Below are positions 41,700 through 51,511 of a stretch of 64,000 nt of DNA, one piece after another. Below the pieces are notes generated by a model. That model was given only the letters and a program-made list of their open reading frames with translations, had not been told where the DNA came from and made no database searches. The translations under genes were made by a program, and so were the position numbers. Every line of letters begins with the position of its first letter. Positions within the stretch are counted from its first letter, which is position 1. This DNA comes from Reyranella sp. (GTDB lineage: Bacteria; Pseudomonadota; Alphaproteobacteria; Reyranellales; Reyranellaceae), in NCBI RefSeq assembly GCF_004297405.1, contig NZ_SCVC01000006.1:860815-924814 (forward strand), written 5' to 3'.

Positions 41700-42374
41700 A
41701 TGCCTGATGTGATGTTCACCGGCCCCGAAGGTCGCCTCGAAGGCCGCTATCACCAGAGCAAGGAAGAACGTGCGCCGATCGCGCTGATCCTCCATCCCCA
41801 TCCGCAATACGGCGGAACGATGAACCACAAGGTCGTGTTCTCGCTCTTCCACGTTTTTGTGAATCGCGGCTTCTCAGTGTTGCGCTTCAACACGCGCGGC
41901 GTCGGGCGCAGCCAGGGCCGCTTCGACAACGGCATGGGTGAGCTGTCCGACGCAGCAGCCGCACTCGACTGGCTGCAGAGCATGAACGCCGATGCCAAGT
42001 CGTGCTGGATCGCGGGCTATTCGTTCGGCGCCTGGATCGGCATGCAGCTCTTGATGCGCCGCCCTGAGATCGATTGCTTCGTCTCGGTGGCGCCGCCTGC
42101 CAACTCTTACGACTTCGCGTTCCTCGCACCCTGCCCCTCCTCGGGCCTGATCGTGGGTGCGGAGCGTGACGAGGTGGTGCCGCAGGCTGACATCCAGAAG
42201 CTGGTCGCACGGCTCTCCTTGCAGAAGGGCATCACCGTGGAGTCGCGCACCGTGAAGGGCGCCAACCACTTCTTCCACGACTCGCTCGACAAGCTCGCCA
42301 TAGATGTCGACCGGTACGTCGCCAAGAGCCTGCTCAATCCACCCGGCCGTGCGACGAGCAACAAAGAGCCTTAA
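41700..42374 (+). CDS. Alpha/beta hydrolase fold protein (YsfH/CocE-like small type)
   Basis: A 224-residue hydrolase. The nucleophile elbow is WIAGYSFGAWIGMQ (about 102-115); FNTRGVGRSQGRF (about 63-75) and the final His in VKGANHFFHDSL (about 181-192) complete the triad with Asp in GAERDEVVP (about 156-164). Similar proteins are annotated as alpha/beta hydrolases of unknown substrate. It is divergent from iscR across the 237-base gap. Stop interlocks with anmK (42371-42374). Confidence 0.83.
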   Translation: MPDVMFTGPEGRLEGRYHQSKEERAPIALILHPHPQYGGTMNHKVVFSLFHVFVNRGFSVLRFNTRGVGRSQGRFDNGMGELSDAAAALDWLQSMNADAKSCWIAGYSFGAWIGMQLLMRRPEIDCFVSVAPPANSYDFAFLAPCPSSGLIVGAERDEVVPQADIQKLVARLSLQKGITVESRTVKGANHFFHDSLDKLAIDVDRYVAKSLLNPPGRATSNKEP

Positions 42375-43492
42375 GGCTCGCTGAGCCGGCCGCCCGTCAT
42401 CGGACGCGGCGCGCCGGTGGTCGTCGGATAAGTGAGCGGCAGGCCGCGCAAGGATCGCACGGCCAGGAAAGCGAAAGCCTGCGCCTCGAGCGCATCGCCG
42501 TCCCAGCCGAGATCGGCGGCCGTCACGACCTTGCCGTGCGTCTCATCCTCAATCGCGCGCAACAACGTCGGATTGCGCGCGCCACCACCACAGATCACCC
42601 ATCGAAGGACGGGCGCGGGGAAGTGCCGGGCGGCCAAGGCAATGGCGCGCGCCGTGCCGCGCGTCAGCGTGGCCGCGCCGTCGGCAACACTCAGCCCTTC
42701 TGCCCAGGCATCGTTGAAATCGCCACGGTCGAGCGACTTGGGTGGCGTGCGCCCGAAATAGCGATGCTCGCTGAAGCGTTCGAGCCTCGCACGGTCGACC
42801 TTGCCCGATGCCGCCAAGGTGCCGTCCTTGTCGTAGCGTTGACCGGCACGACGCGCGCACCAATCGTCGATCGGCCCATTGCCGGGGCCGGTGTCGAAGG
42901 CGAGCAGCGACGCATCGGCGCCTACCCAAGTGACGTTGGCGACTCCACCGATGTTCACCACGGCAAGCGGCCGTGGCAGATCGCGCACGAGGGCCGCATG
43001 ATAGGCTGGCACGAGCGGTGCGCCCTGCCCGCCTGCCGCGACATCGGCAGTCCGCAGATCGTTGACCACGCGCACGCCGAGCGCACGCGCCAGTGCAGCA
43101 CCATCGCCGATCTGCCAGGTGAAGCGCCGCTCCGGACGGTGCGTGATCGTCTGGCCATGGAAGCCCACGAGATCGATCGTGGAGAGCGGTATGCCCTGCT
43201 CTTTCGACCAGCGCCGCACAGCATCGGCATGAGCCTCCGTCACCACCTGCTCGGCAGCGCGTGTCGCCTCGGAGGCCTGCTCCGCGCCAAAGGCTGCACG
43301 GATCGTGCGGCGCACGTCGTCAGTATAGGGAACGGTGATGCTGGGTCCATACGAAGCGATGCTCTCCCCGTCGGTCTCGATCAGGGCCACGTCGACACCG
43401 TCGACCGACGTACCGCTCATCAGGCCGAGAGCGCGCAACGGCCGTTCGGCGGCAACCTTGGCGAATGTCGTCGGGGACGATTTCATCGACAT
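42371..43492 (-). CDS. anmK: Anhydro-N-acetylmuramic acid kinase AnmK
   Basis: A 373-residue kinase (start ATG 43492; ATG 43531 also possible). ATP/sugar-site motif RALGLMSGTSVDGVDVALIE (about 20-39), VGFHGQTITHRP near 105, VVNIGGVANVTW near 180 and DTGPGNGPIDDW near 198. Phosphorylates anhydroMurNAc released during peptidoglycan recycling. Divergent from tyrS (about 90 bases). Confidence 0.93.
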   Translation of the reverse strand: MSMKSSPTTFAKVAAERPLRALGLMSGTSVDGVDVALIETDGESIASYGPSITVPYTDDVRRTIRAAFGAEQASEATRAAEQVVTEAHADAVRRWSKEQGIPLSTIDLVGFHGQTITHRPERRFTWQIGDGAALARALGVRVVNDLRTADVAAGGQGAPLVPAYHAALVRDLPRPLAVVNIGGVANVTWVGADASLLAFDTGPGNGPIDDWCARRAGQRYDKDGTLAASGKVDRARLERFSEHRYFGRTPPKSLDRGDFNDAWAEGLSVADGAATLTRGTARAIALAARHFPAPVLRWVICGGGARNPTLLRAIEDETHGKVVTAADLGWDGDALEAQAFAFLAVRSLRGLPLTYPTTTGAPRPMTGGRLSEP

Positions 43493-43585
43493 GCGGACCC
43501 GACGGCTCCGTTGAGGCACTGATGCGCTCATGTTACATCCACGACCCTCCATGAACAAACGAGCCAAGCGGTAACAGGCGGCGAA

Positions 43586-44839
43586 ATGTCTGGTTTCAAG
43601 TCGGATTTCATGCGGATCGTGCACGAGCGCGGAATGGTGCATCAGTGCAGCGACGCCCAGCGCCTCGACGAGCTTCTCGCGAGCGGCGTCCGCACCGCCT
43701 ATATCGGTTTCGACTGCACCGCCGATTCGCTCCATATCGGCCATCTGCTGCAGATCATGCTGCTGCGCTGGTGGCAGAAGAGCGGCCACCGGCCGATCGC
43801 GCTGATGGGTGGCGGCACGACCAAGGTCGGCGATCCCTCGGGCCGCGACGAGACGCGCCAGCTCCTGACGACGGCCCAGATCGACTCCAACATGGCGACG
43901 ATCAAGCGGAGCTTCTCGAACTACCTCACCTTCGGCGACGGCCCGACAGAGGCCGTCATGGCCAACAACGCCGACTGGCTCGACGGGCTGCTCTACATCC
44001 CGTTGCTGCGCGACGTCGGCCGGCACTTCTCGGTCAACCGCATGCTGACCATGGACTCGGTGAAGCTGCGGCTCGATCGCGATCAGCCGCTCACCTTCCT
44101 CGAATTCAACTACATGATCCTGCAGTCCTACGACTTCGTGGAACTGCACAAGCGCTACAACTGCATCGCGCAGATGGGCGGCTCGGACCAATGGGGCAAT
44201 ATCGTCATGGGCGCCGACCTCGGCCGCCGCATGCAAGGCGCCGAACTGTTCGCTCTGACCTCGCCGCTGCTGTCGACCGCATCGGGCGCCAAGATGGGCA
44301 AGACGGCGGCGGGCGCGGTGTGGCTCAATCCCGACCGGCTGTCGCCCTACGATTTCTGGCAGTACTGGCGCAACACCGAGGACGCCGACGTCGGCCGCTT
44401 CCTCAGGCTGTTCACCGACATGCCTCTGTCGGAGATCGCCAAGCTGGAAGCGCTGCAGGGCCAGGAGATCAACGAGGCGAAGAAGATCCTCGCCACCGAA
44501 GTGACGGCGCTGGCGCACGGCAAGCAGGCGGCCGAGAGCGCCGCCGAGACGGCGCGCCGTACGTTCGAGGAAGGCACGAAGGCCGATACACTGCCGACCA
44601 TCGACATGGCGCGCGCGAAGCTCAAGGCAGGCATCCCCGCCTTCGAGTTGCTGCACGATGCTGGTCTGGTGGAAAGCCGCAACGAGGCGCGCAAGCTCAT
44701 CAAGGGTGGCGGCGCACGGCTGAATGACAAGCCGATCGCCAGCGATACGGCCACGGTGGGCGAAGGCGATCTCGATTCATCGGGCACGCTGAAGCTCTCG
44801 GCCGGCCGCAAGCGGCACGTACTGGTGCGCGCGGTCTGA
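43586..44839 (+). CDS. tyrS: Tyrosyl-tRNA synthetase
   Basis: A 417-residue class I synthetase. HIGH motif at 50-53 (SLHIGHLLQ); KMSKS-equivalent KMGKT near 234 ([14 protein letters not shown]), a common variant. A C-terminal S4-like RNA-binding domain ([20 protein letters not shown] then GGGARLND, about 350-385). Charges tRNA-Tyr. Essential gene, intact. Convergent with the giant envelope protein gene. Confidence 0.96.
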   Translation: MSGFKSDFMRIVHERGMVHQCSDAQRLDELLASGVRTAYIGFDCTADSLHIGHLLQIMLLRWWQKSGHRPIALMGGGTTKVGDPSGRDETRQLLTTAQIDSNMATIKRSFSNYLTFGDGPTEAVMANNADWLDGLLYIPLLRDVGRHFSVNRMLTMDSVKLRLDRDQPLTFLEFNYMILQSYDFVELHKRYNCIAQMGGSDQWGNIVMGADLGRRMQGAELFALTSPLLSTASGAKMGKTAAGAVWLNPDRLSPYDFWQYWRNTEDADVGRFLRLFTDMPLSEIAKLEALQGQEINEAKKILATEVTALAHGKQAAESAAETARRTFEEGTKADTLPTIDMARAKLKAGIPAFELLHDAGLVESRNEARKLIKGGGARLNDKPIASDTATVGEGDLDSSGTLKLSAGRKRHVLVRAV

Positions 44840-44873
44840 GCCGCGGCATCAGCGCGTCAGTCACATCTCCCGG

Positions 44874-47800
44874 TTAGCGGGGTGGCGGCGCCTGTGATGT
44901 ATCGGTCGGCGGCGTGTTGAAGATCTCGCGCAGAGCGCCAGGTGTCACGGCCGACATCATGTTGACGTCGCTCTTGAGATCGTCGAACCGGCCGTGCAGC
45001 CGATACGAGATGGCGAACAGGCCGCCGTCCTTACCGCCGGTCAGCAACGGCCCCAGCAGCGGTACATTCGACAGAAGATTGTTCAGCGCGAACGCCGGCA
45101 CGATCACGCCGTAGAGCTGCGCCGTATCGTTACCGATATCGACGGTGCCCTGTGTCGTAAGCCCGATCGACTGACCGCTGGTACGGCCGTTGCGGATCTG
45201 GATGCGATCGGCCGCCTTGGAAACGTTGGCGCTCAAGCTGTCGAACTGCTGCAGCGCGTTGCCTGCACTGTTCAACCCGTCGATGGCGGCATTGAGCGTT
45301 CCGATCTCCGCGCGCGGCGTCACTTTCTGCAGACGATAGGGGCCCATCTTCAAAGTGCCGTCGAGCGGCGGATCCGCCCAGAGATCGTTGAACTTCCCTT
45401 CGATGTGCAGGTAGCCGTTGACCAGCCCGTCCATCCAGCCGGCCTGCGACAGGAGCTGTCCGAAGTCTGCGACATAGAGGAAGAGCGTGCGGCCAGATTG
45501 TCCCGGCGTCACGCGGAAGGTCGAGCCCTTGCCACCACCCAGGCCGAGATCGGCGAAGGTCACGCGATCGCCCATCATCTCGAAGCGGCCGTTGAGGTAC
45601 CCCAGCGAGCCGTGCTTCAGGATCACGTCCTGGATCTGGATCGTCATCTTCGTGCTGGCGCGTGCGTCGGCTGCCGGGCCTTTGGGCTCCCGCTTTGCGA
45701 TCTCGTTGCGAGCGCGTAGCGCTTCCTGCACGCGCGCCAATTCCAGCGACTGCCCCTTCAAGGCCACCTCAACCCCGCCAGGGACGCGCTTCCAATCGAA
45801 GGATAGGTCAGACCGGCCAAGCTTGGCCTGCTGCATGGTGACCTGTTGCAGCACATTGTCGGGACCGAAACGCGCCTGGCCCTTGGCCTGCAGGCCGGCA
45901 CCGCGGCCCTCGAACTCAGCCGCGGTGAGCTTGCCGCCGGGAGCGAGCTTCAGGGTCAGATTGGCGAGACCATCGGCGCCCGCCTCCTTGGTGAGGGAGA
46001 GTGGTTCGACGAAGACCTTGGCCCCCTTGAGGTCGAAGCGGCCTACCACCTCACTCGTGTTGTTGGTCGCGACCTGATAGGACAGCGTCGTGCCGATCGG
46101 GCCGGACATGAAGGCGTCGACCGAAGGAAAGCCCGCTTTCGCGACGATCCCGGCATTCACCGTACCCTTGACGTCGTAGCGACGGCGGAATGGCGCCTTG
46201 GCCGCGAACATCTCGCGCCAGGTGAGTTCGATCGCATTGCCGTCGAGCTTGCCCTGCCCCGCAACATTGAATTCGGAGTCGCCATACTTCAGGCGCGCCG
46301 TGGCATCGGTGAGATCGAGTTCGCCCAGCACGTCCTTCAACGAGAAAGACGTGAGGGTCGCGTCGGCCTTGATGTCGATATCGGAAACGGCGAGTGCGTT
46401 GATGAGCGGGAAGCTCAGCGACAGGTCGATCGCGGCCTCGCCTCCCAATCGCCGATGGTCGTAGAGCACGTCCTTGGACAGCCCGAGCTTGGGCCGCGCC
46501 AGGAAACGGATGACATCCTGCGCCGAGCCTGTGATCGGCAGGCGCAAGGTCGCCGTCTGCGGCGGCGCGCTGTCGAGGGCAGCAAGTTCGATGGTGCCAT
46601 CGGTAACCTTCAGGCCGACAGCGCTGCCCCGCTCCACATCGAAGCGCAAGGTCCCGTTCTCGTAACGCGCCTTGCCCGAGACGTCCTGCAGCTCGGGCAT
46701 GTGCGGCATGTACCGTACGGTCATGCCGCCGTAGTCGAGCAGGCCGACCAGCCGGTCGACCTTCATGGCTGAGATGTCATCGACCGGTGAACTCAGCGCG
46801 AACTCTGCAGCAACGTCCAGAGCTCCCTTGCTGAGGTTCGTCATCGCCCATTCCCGGCCGCCGGTCGCGAACTCCAGCGGCCAGTAGTCGCCGAGCTTGT
46901 CGATCGGGATCTGCCGGATCTCGGCCCGGCCAGCGAACGTACGGCTGTCAGAGGTCCGCGTGCCACTGCCAGTAACGAGAATCCTGGCGGCGCCAAAATC
47001 CATCTCGACCTTGTCGATATTGGCCGTGTGCTGGGTGGTGTCGACGGAGAAGCGAGCCGTCAAGCCGCGCACCTCGTGCGCCGCCTGCAGTATACCCGGC
47101 AGGGTAACGTTGCCTGCACCACCGGTAATGTCCACGCCAACGGTCCGGATTTCGCCCTGCCCGGTCGCTTCGATCTGCATGCGGCCTGACAACTTGACGT
47201 CGACACCGCGCAACAGCACGAGATCGGGCGACAGGTCGGCAAACACCCAAGGCTTGAAGCCGTCGATCCCGGCTTCGACGGAGATGCGGCTGCGGTCGCG
47301 CGTATAGACTCCGGAGAGCGACGTATCGACCGGGTCGCCATGCCCGATGAATCGGGCATTGGCCTTGATCGACACGCCGGCCGCATCGCGCCTCAGTTCG
47401 GCATTCGCCGCCGGCGCCGTCCAGACCAGGCCCGACCTCAAGTCTCGCAAGGTCACTTTTGCCTGCGCCACCTTCACCGAGTCGAGTTGGCCCATCAGGG
47501 ACTTGTAGTTCGGCTCGGCGAGAAGCTGGTCGATCAGGATCGACACCGCCTCTCCCTGCGCGCCCCCTGAATCGGACGTGAAGATGCGCTTGAACACGCC
47601 GCCGTCGCGGGCGATGTCGGCCTCGATGACCGGTCGCTCGACCACGATCGTGGTCGGCAGGAAGACGCCCTGAAAGACCGACCGGGGCTCGAAGGTCAAC
47701 GCCGCATCCGGCGCCGAAGCGATGATCTGGTTCTGGCCGTTGGCGAAGCGCAGTCCATGGAAAACCAGTTTCATGGGCTCGCTGATGCCGGTCCACTCGA

Positions 47801-47993
47801 AGGCGAGACGGTCGAACTCGGGGCGAATCTCATTGCCCGGCACGTCGATCAGTCGCGTGATCTGGGGCTTCAGGAAGTCGAGATCGACCGGGCCGGCCGA
47901 CAGGCGAATCGCGGCCACAATGACCAGCGCAGCCAGAACCAGCACGACACCGGCCACAGCACGGACACAGACCCGATAGGTTCGCTTGACCAA
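44874..47993 (-). CDS. YhdP/AsmA-like large envelope protein (DUF3971/AsmA2 C-terminal)
   Basis: About 1039 residues from TTG 47993 (the frame stays open to 48119; TTG 47993 has GGGAAGAG before it and no ATG lies between). One N-terminal membrane anchor (VRAVAGVVLVLAALVIVAAIRL). The remainder is a long beta-rich, Gly/Asp-patterned repeat typical of YhdP/TamB-like bridge proteins that move phospholipids between membranes. The C-terminus (VPLLGPLLTGGKDGGLFAISYRLHGRFDDLKSDVN) is the AsmA-like C-terminal domain. Role in lipid transport is by family. Confidence 0.82.
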   Translation of the reverse strand: MVKRTYRVCVRAVAGVVLVLAALVIVAAIRLSAGPVDLDFLKPQITRLIDVPGNEIRPEFDRLAFEWTGISEPMKLVFHGLRFANGQNQIIASAPDAALTFEPRSVFQGVFLPTTIVVERPVIEADIARDGGVFKRIFTSDSGGAQGEAVSILIDQLLAEPNYKSLMGQLDSVKVAQAKVTLRDLRSGLVWTAPAANAELRRDAAGVSIKANARFIGHGDPVDTSLSGVYTRDRSRISVEAGIDGFKPWVFADLSPDLVLLRGVDVKLSGRMQIEATGQGEIRTVGVDITGGAGNVTLPGILQAAHEVRGLTARFSVDTTQHTANIDKVEMDFGAARILVTGSGTRTSDSRTFAGRAEIRQIPIDKLGDYWPLEFATGGREWAMTNLSKGALDVAAEFALSSPVDDISAMKVDRLVGLLDYGGMTVRYMPHMPELQDVSGKARYENGTLRFDVERGSAVGLKVTDGTIELAALDSAPPQTATLRLPITGSAQDVIRFLARPKLGLSKDVLYDHRRLGGEAAIDLSLSFPLINALAVSDIDIKADATLTSFSLKDVLGELDLTDATARLKYGDSEFNVAGQGKLDGNAIELTWREMFAAKAPFRRRYDVKGTVNAGIVAKAGFPSVDAFMSGPIGTTLSYQVATNNTSEVVGRFDLKGAKVFVEPLSLTKEAGADGLANLTLKLAPGGKLTAAEFEGRGAGLQAKGQARFGPDNVLQQVTMQQAKLGRSDLSFDWKRVPGGVEVALKGQSLELARVQEALRARNEIAKREPKGPAADARASTKMTIQIQDVILKHGSLGYLNGRFEMMGDRVTFADLGLGGGKGSTFRVTPGQSGRTLFLYVADFGQLLSQAGWMDGLVNGYLHIEGKFNDLWADPPLDGTLKMGPYRLQKVTPRAEIGTLNAAIDGLNSAGNALQQFDSLSANVSKAADRIQIRNGRTSGQSIGLTTQGTVDIGNDTAQLYGVIVPAFALNNLLSNVPLLGPLLTGGKDGGLFAISYRLHGRFDDLKSDVNMMSAVTPGALREIFNTPPTDTSQAPPPR

Positions 47994-48080
47994 AACCGAC
48001 TCTTCCCGGTTCTTGACGATGGTGACTCGCTTGAGCGAGCGTGCCAACGGACAAGAGCAATTTAACTGTCGATGTATTGA

Positions 48081-51038
48081 ATGTCTTGGCTTTCGATCAC
48101 CCGCCTGCCGCGACCGCACGATTCCGAACGGCAGAGCGTGGCATGGACCCGCTGGAAAGAGCGCACCGCACCACCGGACAACGCAGCAGGCGTTGCCCTG
48201 CTCGATGCACTGTTCGGGAACAGCCCCTACCTGACGGAGACGGCGCTACAAAACCCCGATTTTATGACCGATATATGGCGTCACGGGCCGGACGCCGCCT
48301 TCGCCGATCAGATGTCACAACTCGCCGCAGCGCATGCCGACGCGCTGGCCGGTGCCAAGCCCGAGGCGATCGGGGCAACTCTGCGGCGGCTCAAGCGTCG
48401 CGTGGCTCTTACTGTCGCTGTCGCCGACATCGCCGACGTCTGGTCGCTCGACCGCGTCACCGGCGCACTCAGCGACTTTGCGTCAGGCTGCTTGGGCGCG
48501 CTCATGGACTCCATCCTCCTGCAGCTCTCCCGGGACGGGCAGCTCGGTATCGGCAACGATCCCGAAGCGGCGGCTTTCACCGTACTCGGCATGGGGAAAC
48601 TCGGCGCCGGTGAGCTCAACTATTCGAGCGATATCGATCTGATCCTGCTCTACGACCGTGATGCGCCGGCGTTGGCTGGCAACGAGCAGCTTTCCCGTCA
48701 CTTCGTGCGCGGCGCCCGCCTCCTGGTGCAGCTCATGTCCGAGGCTTCGGCGGAAGGCTATATCTTCCGCACCGATCTCAGGCTGCGCCCCGACCCCGGC
48801 TCGACGCCGCTGGCCATGTCGGTGCAGGCCGCAGAACTCTATTACGAAAGCGTCGGCCAGAACTGGGAACGCGCCGCCATGATCAAGGCGCATCCGGTGG
48901 CTGGTAATCGCGCGGTAGGTGCGGCCTTCCTGAAGGACATGACGCCGTATATCTGGCGCAAGCACCTCGACTTCGCGGCCATCCACGACATCCATTCGAT
49001 CAAGCGCCAGATCGACGCCCATCGCGGCGGCGGCACGGTCAAGGTGCTGGGCCACAATGTGAAGCTCGGCCGCGGAGGCATCCGCGAGATCGAGTTCTTC
49101 GCCCAGACCCAGCAGCTCATTTTCGGCGGACGCAATCCTTCGCTTCGTCTGCGCGGAACCTGCGAGACGCTTCGTGCCCTCGCCGCGGCGGGCCACGTCA
49201 CGTCGCGCGCGGCCGAGGAACTGATCGAGGCCTATGGCTACCTGCGGCGGGTCGAGCATCGGCTGCAAATGATCGACGACCGCCAGACCCATTCGCTCCC
49301 CGCGGACGAAGCGGGCGTCGCTGCCGTCGCGACCTTCCTGGGCTACGACGACCCGATGAAGTTCCAGGCCGATCTCCTGGACACGCTACGCTGCGTGGAA
49401 AGCCACTATGCGCGTCTGTTCGAGGAAGCACCGAGCCTTGCTGGGCCTGGTGGCAATCTGGTCTTTACCGGCACGGACGACGACCCCGGTACGCTCGAGA
49501 CCCTGAAAGCTTTGGGTTTCCGCGATACCTCCGCCGCCGCTGCGATCGTGCGGCGCTGGCATCATGGCCGCTATCGCTCGACCGCCACGGCTCGTGCGCG
49601 AGAGCTGCTCACCGAACTGATGCCGGGCCTGCTCAAGTCCCTGGGCGAGACGGCGTCTCCCGACCAGGCGTTGCTGAACTTCGATCTCTTCCTCGGCAAC
49701 CTGCCGGCCGGCGTGCAGCTCTTCTCGCTGTTCAAGGCCAACCCGGCGCTGCTCGAACTGCTGGCCACCATCATGGGCAGCGCGCCGGGGCTCGCCGCCC
49801 ATCTTTCCCGGCGTGCCCTCCTCCTCGATTCGGTGCTCTCACCCGATTTCTACCGGCCACTGCCGCCGGCGGCGGAAATGACCGCGGAGCTTGCCGCGAT
49901 ACTGGCGCGTGTCGATCACGAGCAGGACATTCTCGATCTCGCGCGGCGCTGGACCAACGACCGTCGTTTCCAGGTAGGCGTGCAGCAGCTCAAGCACATC
50001 GTGAAGCCGGCCCAGGCGGGTCACGCCTATTCCGATATCGCTGCCGCCTCGATCTCCGCTCTCTGTGACCGGGTCGAACAACGCTTCGCCGACACGCATG
50101 GTGGTTTCCAGGGTCAGCGGCTCGCGGTGCTGGGCCTCGGCAAGCTCGGCAGCCGCGAAATGTCGGCGACATCCGACCTCGACCTGATCTTCGTCTACGA
50201 TATCCCCGATGGCATGGAAGTGTCGGACGGCGCCCAGCCACTGTCGCCGATCCAATACTACACGCGGCTCAGCCAGAAGATCGTGACGGCGCTCACCGCC
50301 CACACCAACGAAGGCGCGCTCTACGAGGTCGATATGCGGCTGCGCCCGTCAGGTCGCGCCGGCCCGCTCGCCAATTCGCTGGAAGGCTTCGAGACCTATC
50401 ACGCGCAATCCGCCTGGACCTGGGAACACATGGCGCTGACGCGCATGCGCGTGATCCATGGCCCGTCCGCGCTGGTGGGCAGGTTGACCGAGATCGTGAA
50501 GGCGACCCTTTGCAGGACACGCGATCCCGCAACGCTCGTGCGCGACGTGGCCGACATGCGCGACCGCATCGCCCAGCATGCGCCACCCAAGAGCGCCTGG
50601 GACTTCAAGCACCTGCGTGGCGGCCTGTTCGATATCGACTTCGTGGCGCAATACCTGGCACTGCATCACGCCGCCAAGCACCCCGACATCCTCGATCCGC
50701 ATCCCGCCGAGATGCTGCAGCGCATGGCAACGGCTGGCCTGATCGCCACCGAGGATGCCGATCGCCTGTGCGCCACGCGCACCCTGCTGTCGGACGTGCA
50801 AAGCCTGTTGCGGCTCACCCTGAACGGCGATGAAGCCGCGTTCGACGAGACGAAGGCACCCGAAGGCCAGCGGCGCCTGATCGCGGCGACCGAAGGCGCG
50901 AGCGATCTCGGCGATCTGCAGATGCGGATCGGCCGCGAAGCCGACACCGTGCGTGCTATATACGAGCGTATCGTCGAGGCCCCGGCCCGCGCTGCCGGCT
51001 GGGTCCCTCGCAAGGAAGGCAAAGGAAGCGAACGATGA
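48081..51038 (+). CDS. glnE: Bifunctional glutamine synthetase adenylyltransferase/deadenylase GlnE
   Basis: A 985-residue enzyme with two nucleotidyltransferase domains: LGAGELNYSSDIDLILLYD (about 174-192, deadenylase) and LGSREMSATSDLDLIFVYD (about 690-708, adenylase), separated by a regulatory linker. It controls glutamine synthetase by AMP addition and removal in response to PII. Start ATG 48081, divergent from the YhdP-like gene. Its 3' end overlaps bcp by ATGA. Confidence 0.95.
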   Translation: MSWLSITRLPRPHDSERQSVAWTRWKERTAPPDNAAGVALLDALFGNSPYLTETALQNPDFMTDIWRHGPDAAFADQMSQLAAAHADALAGAKPEAIGATLRRLKRRVALTVAVADIADVWSLDRVTGALSDFASGCLGALMDSILLQLSRDGQLGIGNDPEAAAFTVLGMGKLGAGELNYSSDIDLILLYDRDAPALAGNEQLSRHFVRGARLLVQLMSEASAEGYIFRTDLRLRPDPGSTPLAMSVQAAELYYESVGQNWERAAMIKAHPVAGNRAVGAAFLKDMTPYIWRKHLDFAAIHDIHSIKRQIDAHRGGGTVKVLGHNVKLGRGGIREIEFFAQTQQLIFGGRNPSLRLRGTCETLRALAAAGHVTSRAAEELIEAYGYLRRVEHRLQMIDDRQTHSLPADEAGVAAVATFLGYDDPMKFQADLLDTLRCVESHYARLFEEAPSLAGPGGNLVFTGTDDDPGTLETLKALGFRDTSAAAAIVRRWHHGRYRSTATARARELLTELMPGLLKSLGETASPDQALLNFDLFLGNLPAGVQLFSLFKANPALLELLATIMGSAPGLAAHLSRRALLLDSVLSPDFYRPLPPAAEMTAELAAILARVDHEQDILDLARRWTNDRRFQVGVQQLKHIVKPAQAGHAYSDIAAASISALCDRVEQRFADTHGGFQGQRLAVLGLGKLGSREMSATSDLDLIFVYDIPDGMEVSDGAQPLSPIQYYTRLSQKIVTALTAHTNEGALYEVDMRLRPSGRAGPLANSLEGFETYHAQSAWTWEHMALTRMRVIHGPSALVGRLTEIVKATLCRTRDPATLVRDVADMRDRIAQHAPPKSAWDFKHLRGGLFDIDFVAQYLALHHAAKHPDILDPHPAEMLQRMATAGLIATEDADRLCATRTLLSDVQSLLRLTLNGDEAAFDETKAPEGQRRLIAATEGASDLGDLQMRIGREADTVRAIYERIVEAPARAAGWVPRKEGKGSER

Positions 51039-51499
51039 GCGTCGAGGAAGGCAAGAAGGCTCCGGATTTCACCGCCCCCACCGACGGCGGCAAGAAGCTC
51101 AAGCTTTCCGAACTGCGCGGCAAGCCTGTGGTGCTCTACTTCTATCCCAAGGACGATACGCCGGGCTGCACCACGGAAGCGTGTGGTTTCCGTGATGCCG
51201 CGCCGGACTTCAAGAAATTGAAGGCGCAGATCGTCGGCGTCTCGAAGGACAGCGTTGCCCGCCACGACAAGTTCAAGGCCAAGTACGACCTCAACTTCCC
51301 GCTGGTCTCCGACGAGGACGGCAAGATCTGCGAGAAGTACGGCACGTGGATCGAGAAGAGCCTCTACGGCCGCAAGTACATGGGCATCGACCGCGCGACC
51401 TTCCTGATCGACAAGGACGGCGTCGTCCGCAAGGTCTGGCACAAGGTCAAAGTGAAGGGTCACGTCGACGAAGTGCGCGAGGCACTGGCGGCGCTTTGA
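51035..51499 (+). CDS. bcp: Thioredoxin-dependent thiol peroxidase Bcp (peroxiredoxin)
   Basis: A 154-residue peroxiredoxin. Peroxidatic C45 and resolving C50 in YPKDDTPGCTTEACGFRD, the typical Bcp/PrxQ spacing. Reduces peroxides with thioredoxin. Coupled to glnE by overlap. Convergent with the S53 peptidase gene (12-base gap). Confidence 0.93.
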   Translation: MSVEEGKKAPDFTAPTDGGKKLKLSELRGKPVVLYFYPKDDTPGCTTEACGFRDAAPDFKKLKAQIVGVSKDSVARHDKFKAKYDLNFPLVSDEDGKICEKYGTWIEKSLYGRKYMGIDRATFLIDKDGVVRKVWHKVKVKGHVDEVREALAAL

Positions 51500-51511
51500 T
51501 GGGCGCCTCGG

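Noticed and set aside
44287..44301. KMGKT instead of KMSKS in tyrosyl-tRNA synthetase as a defect
   Set aside because: The variant is common in bacterial TyrRS and the rest of the enzyme is intact.
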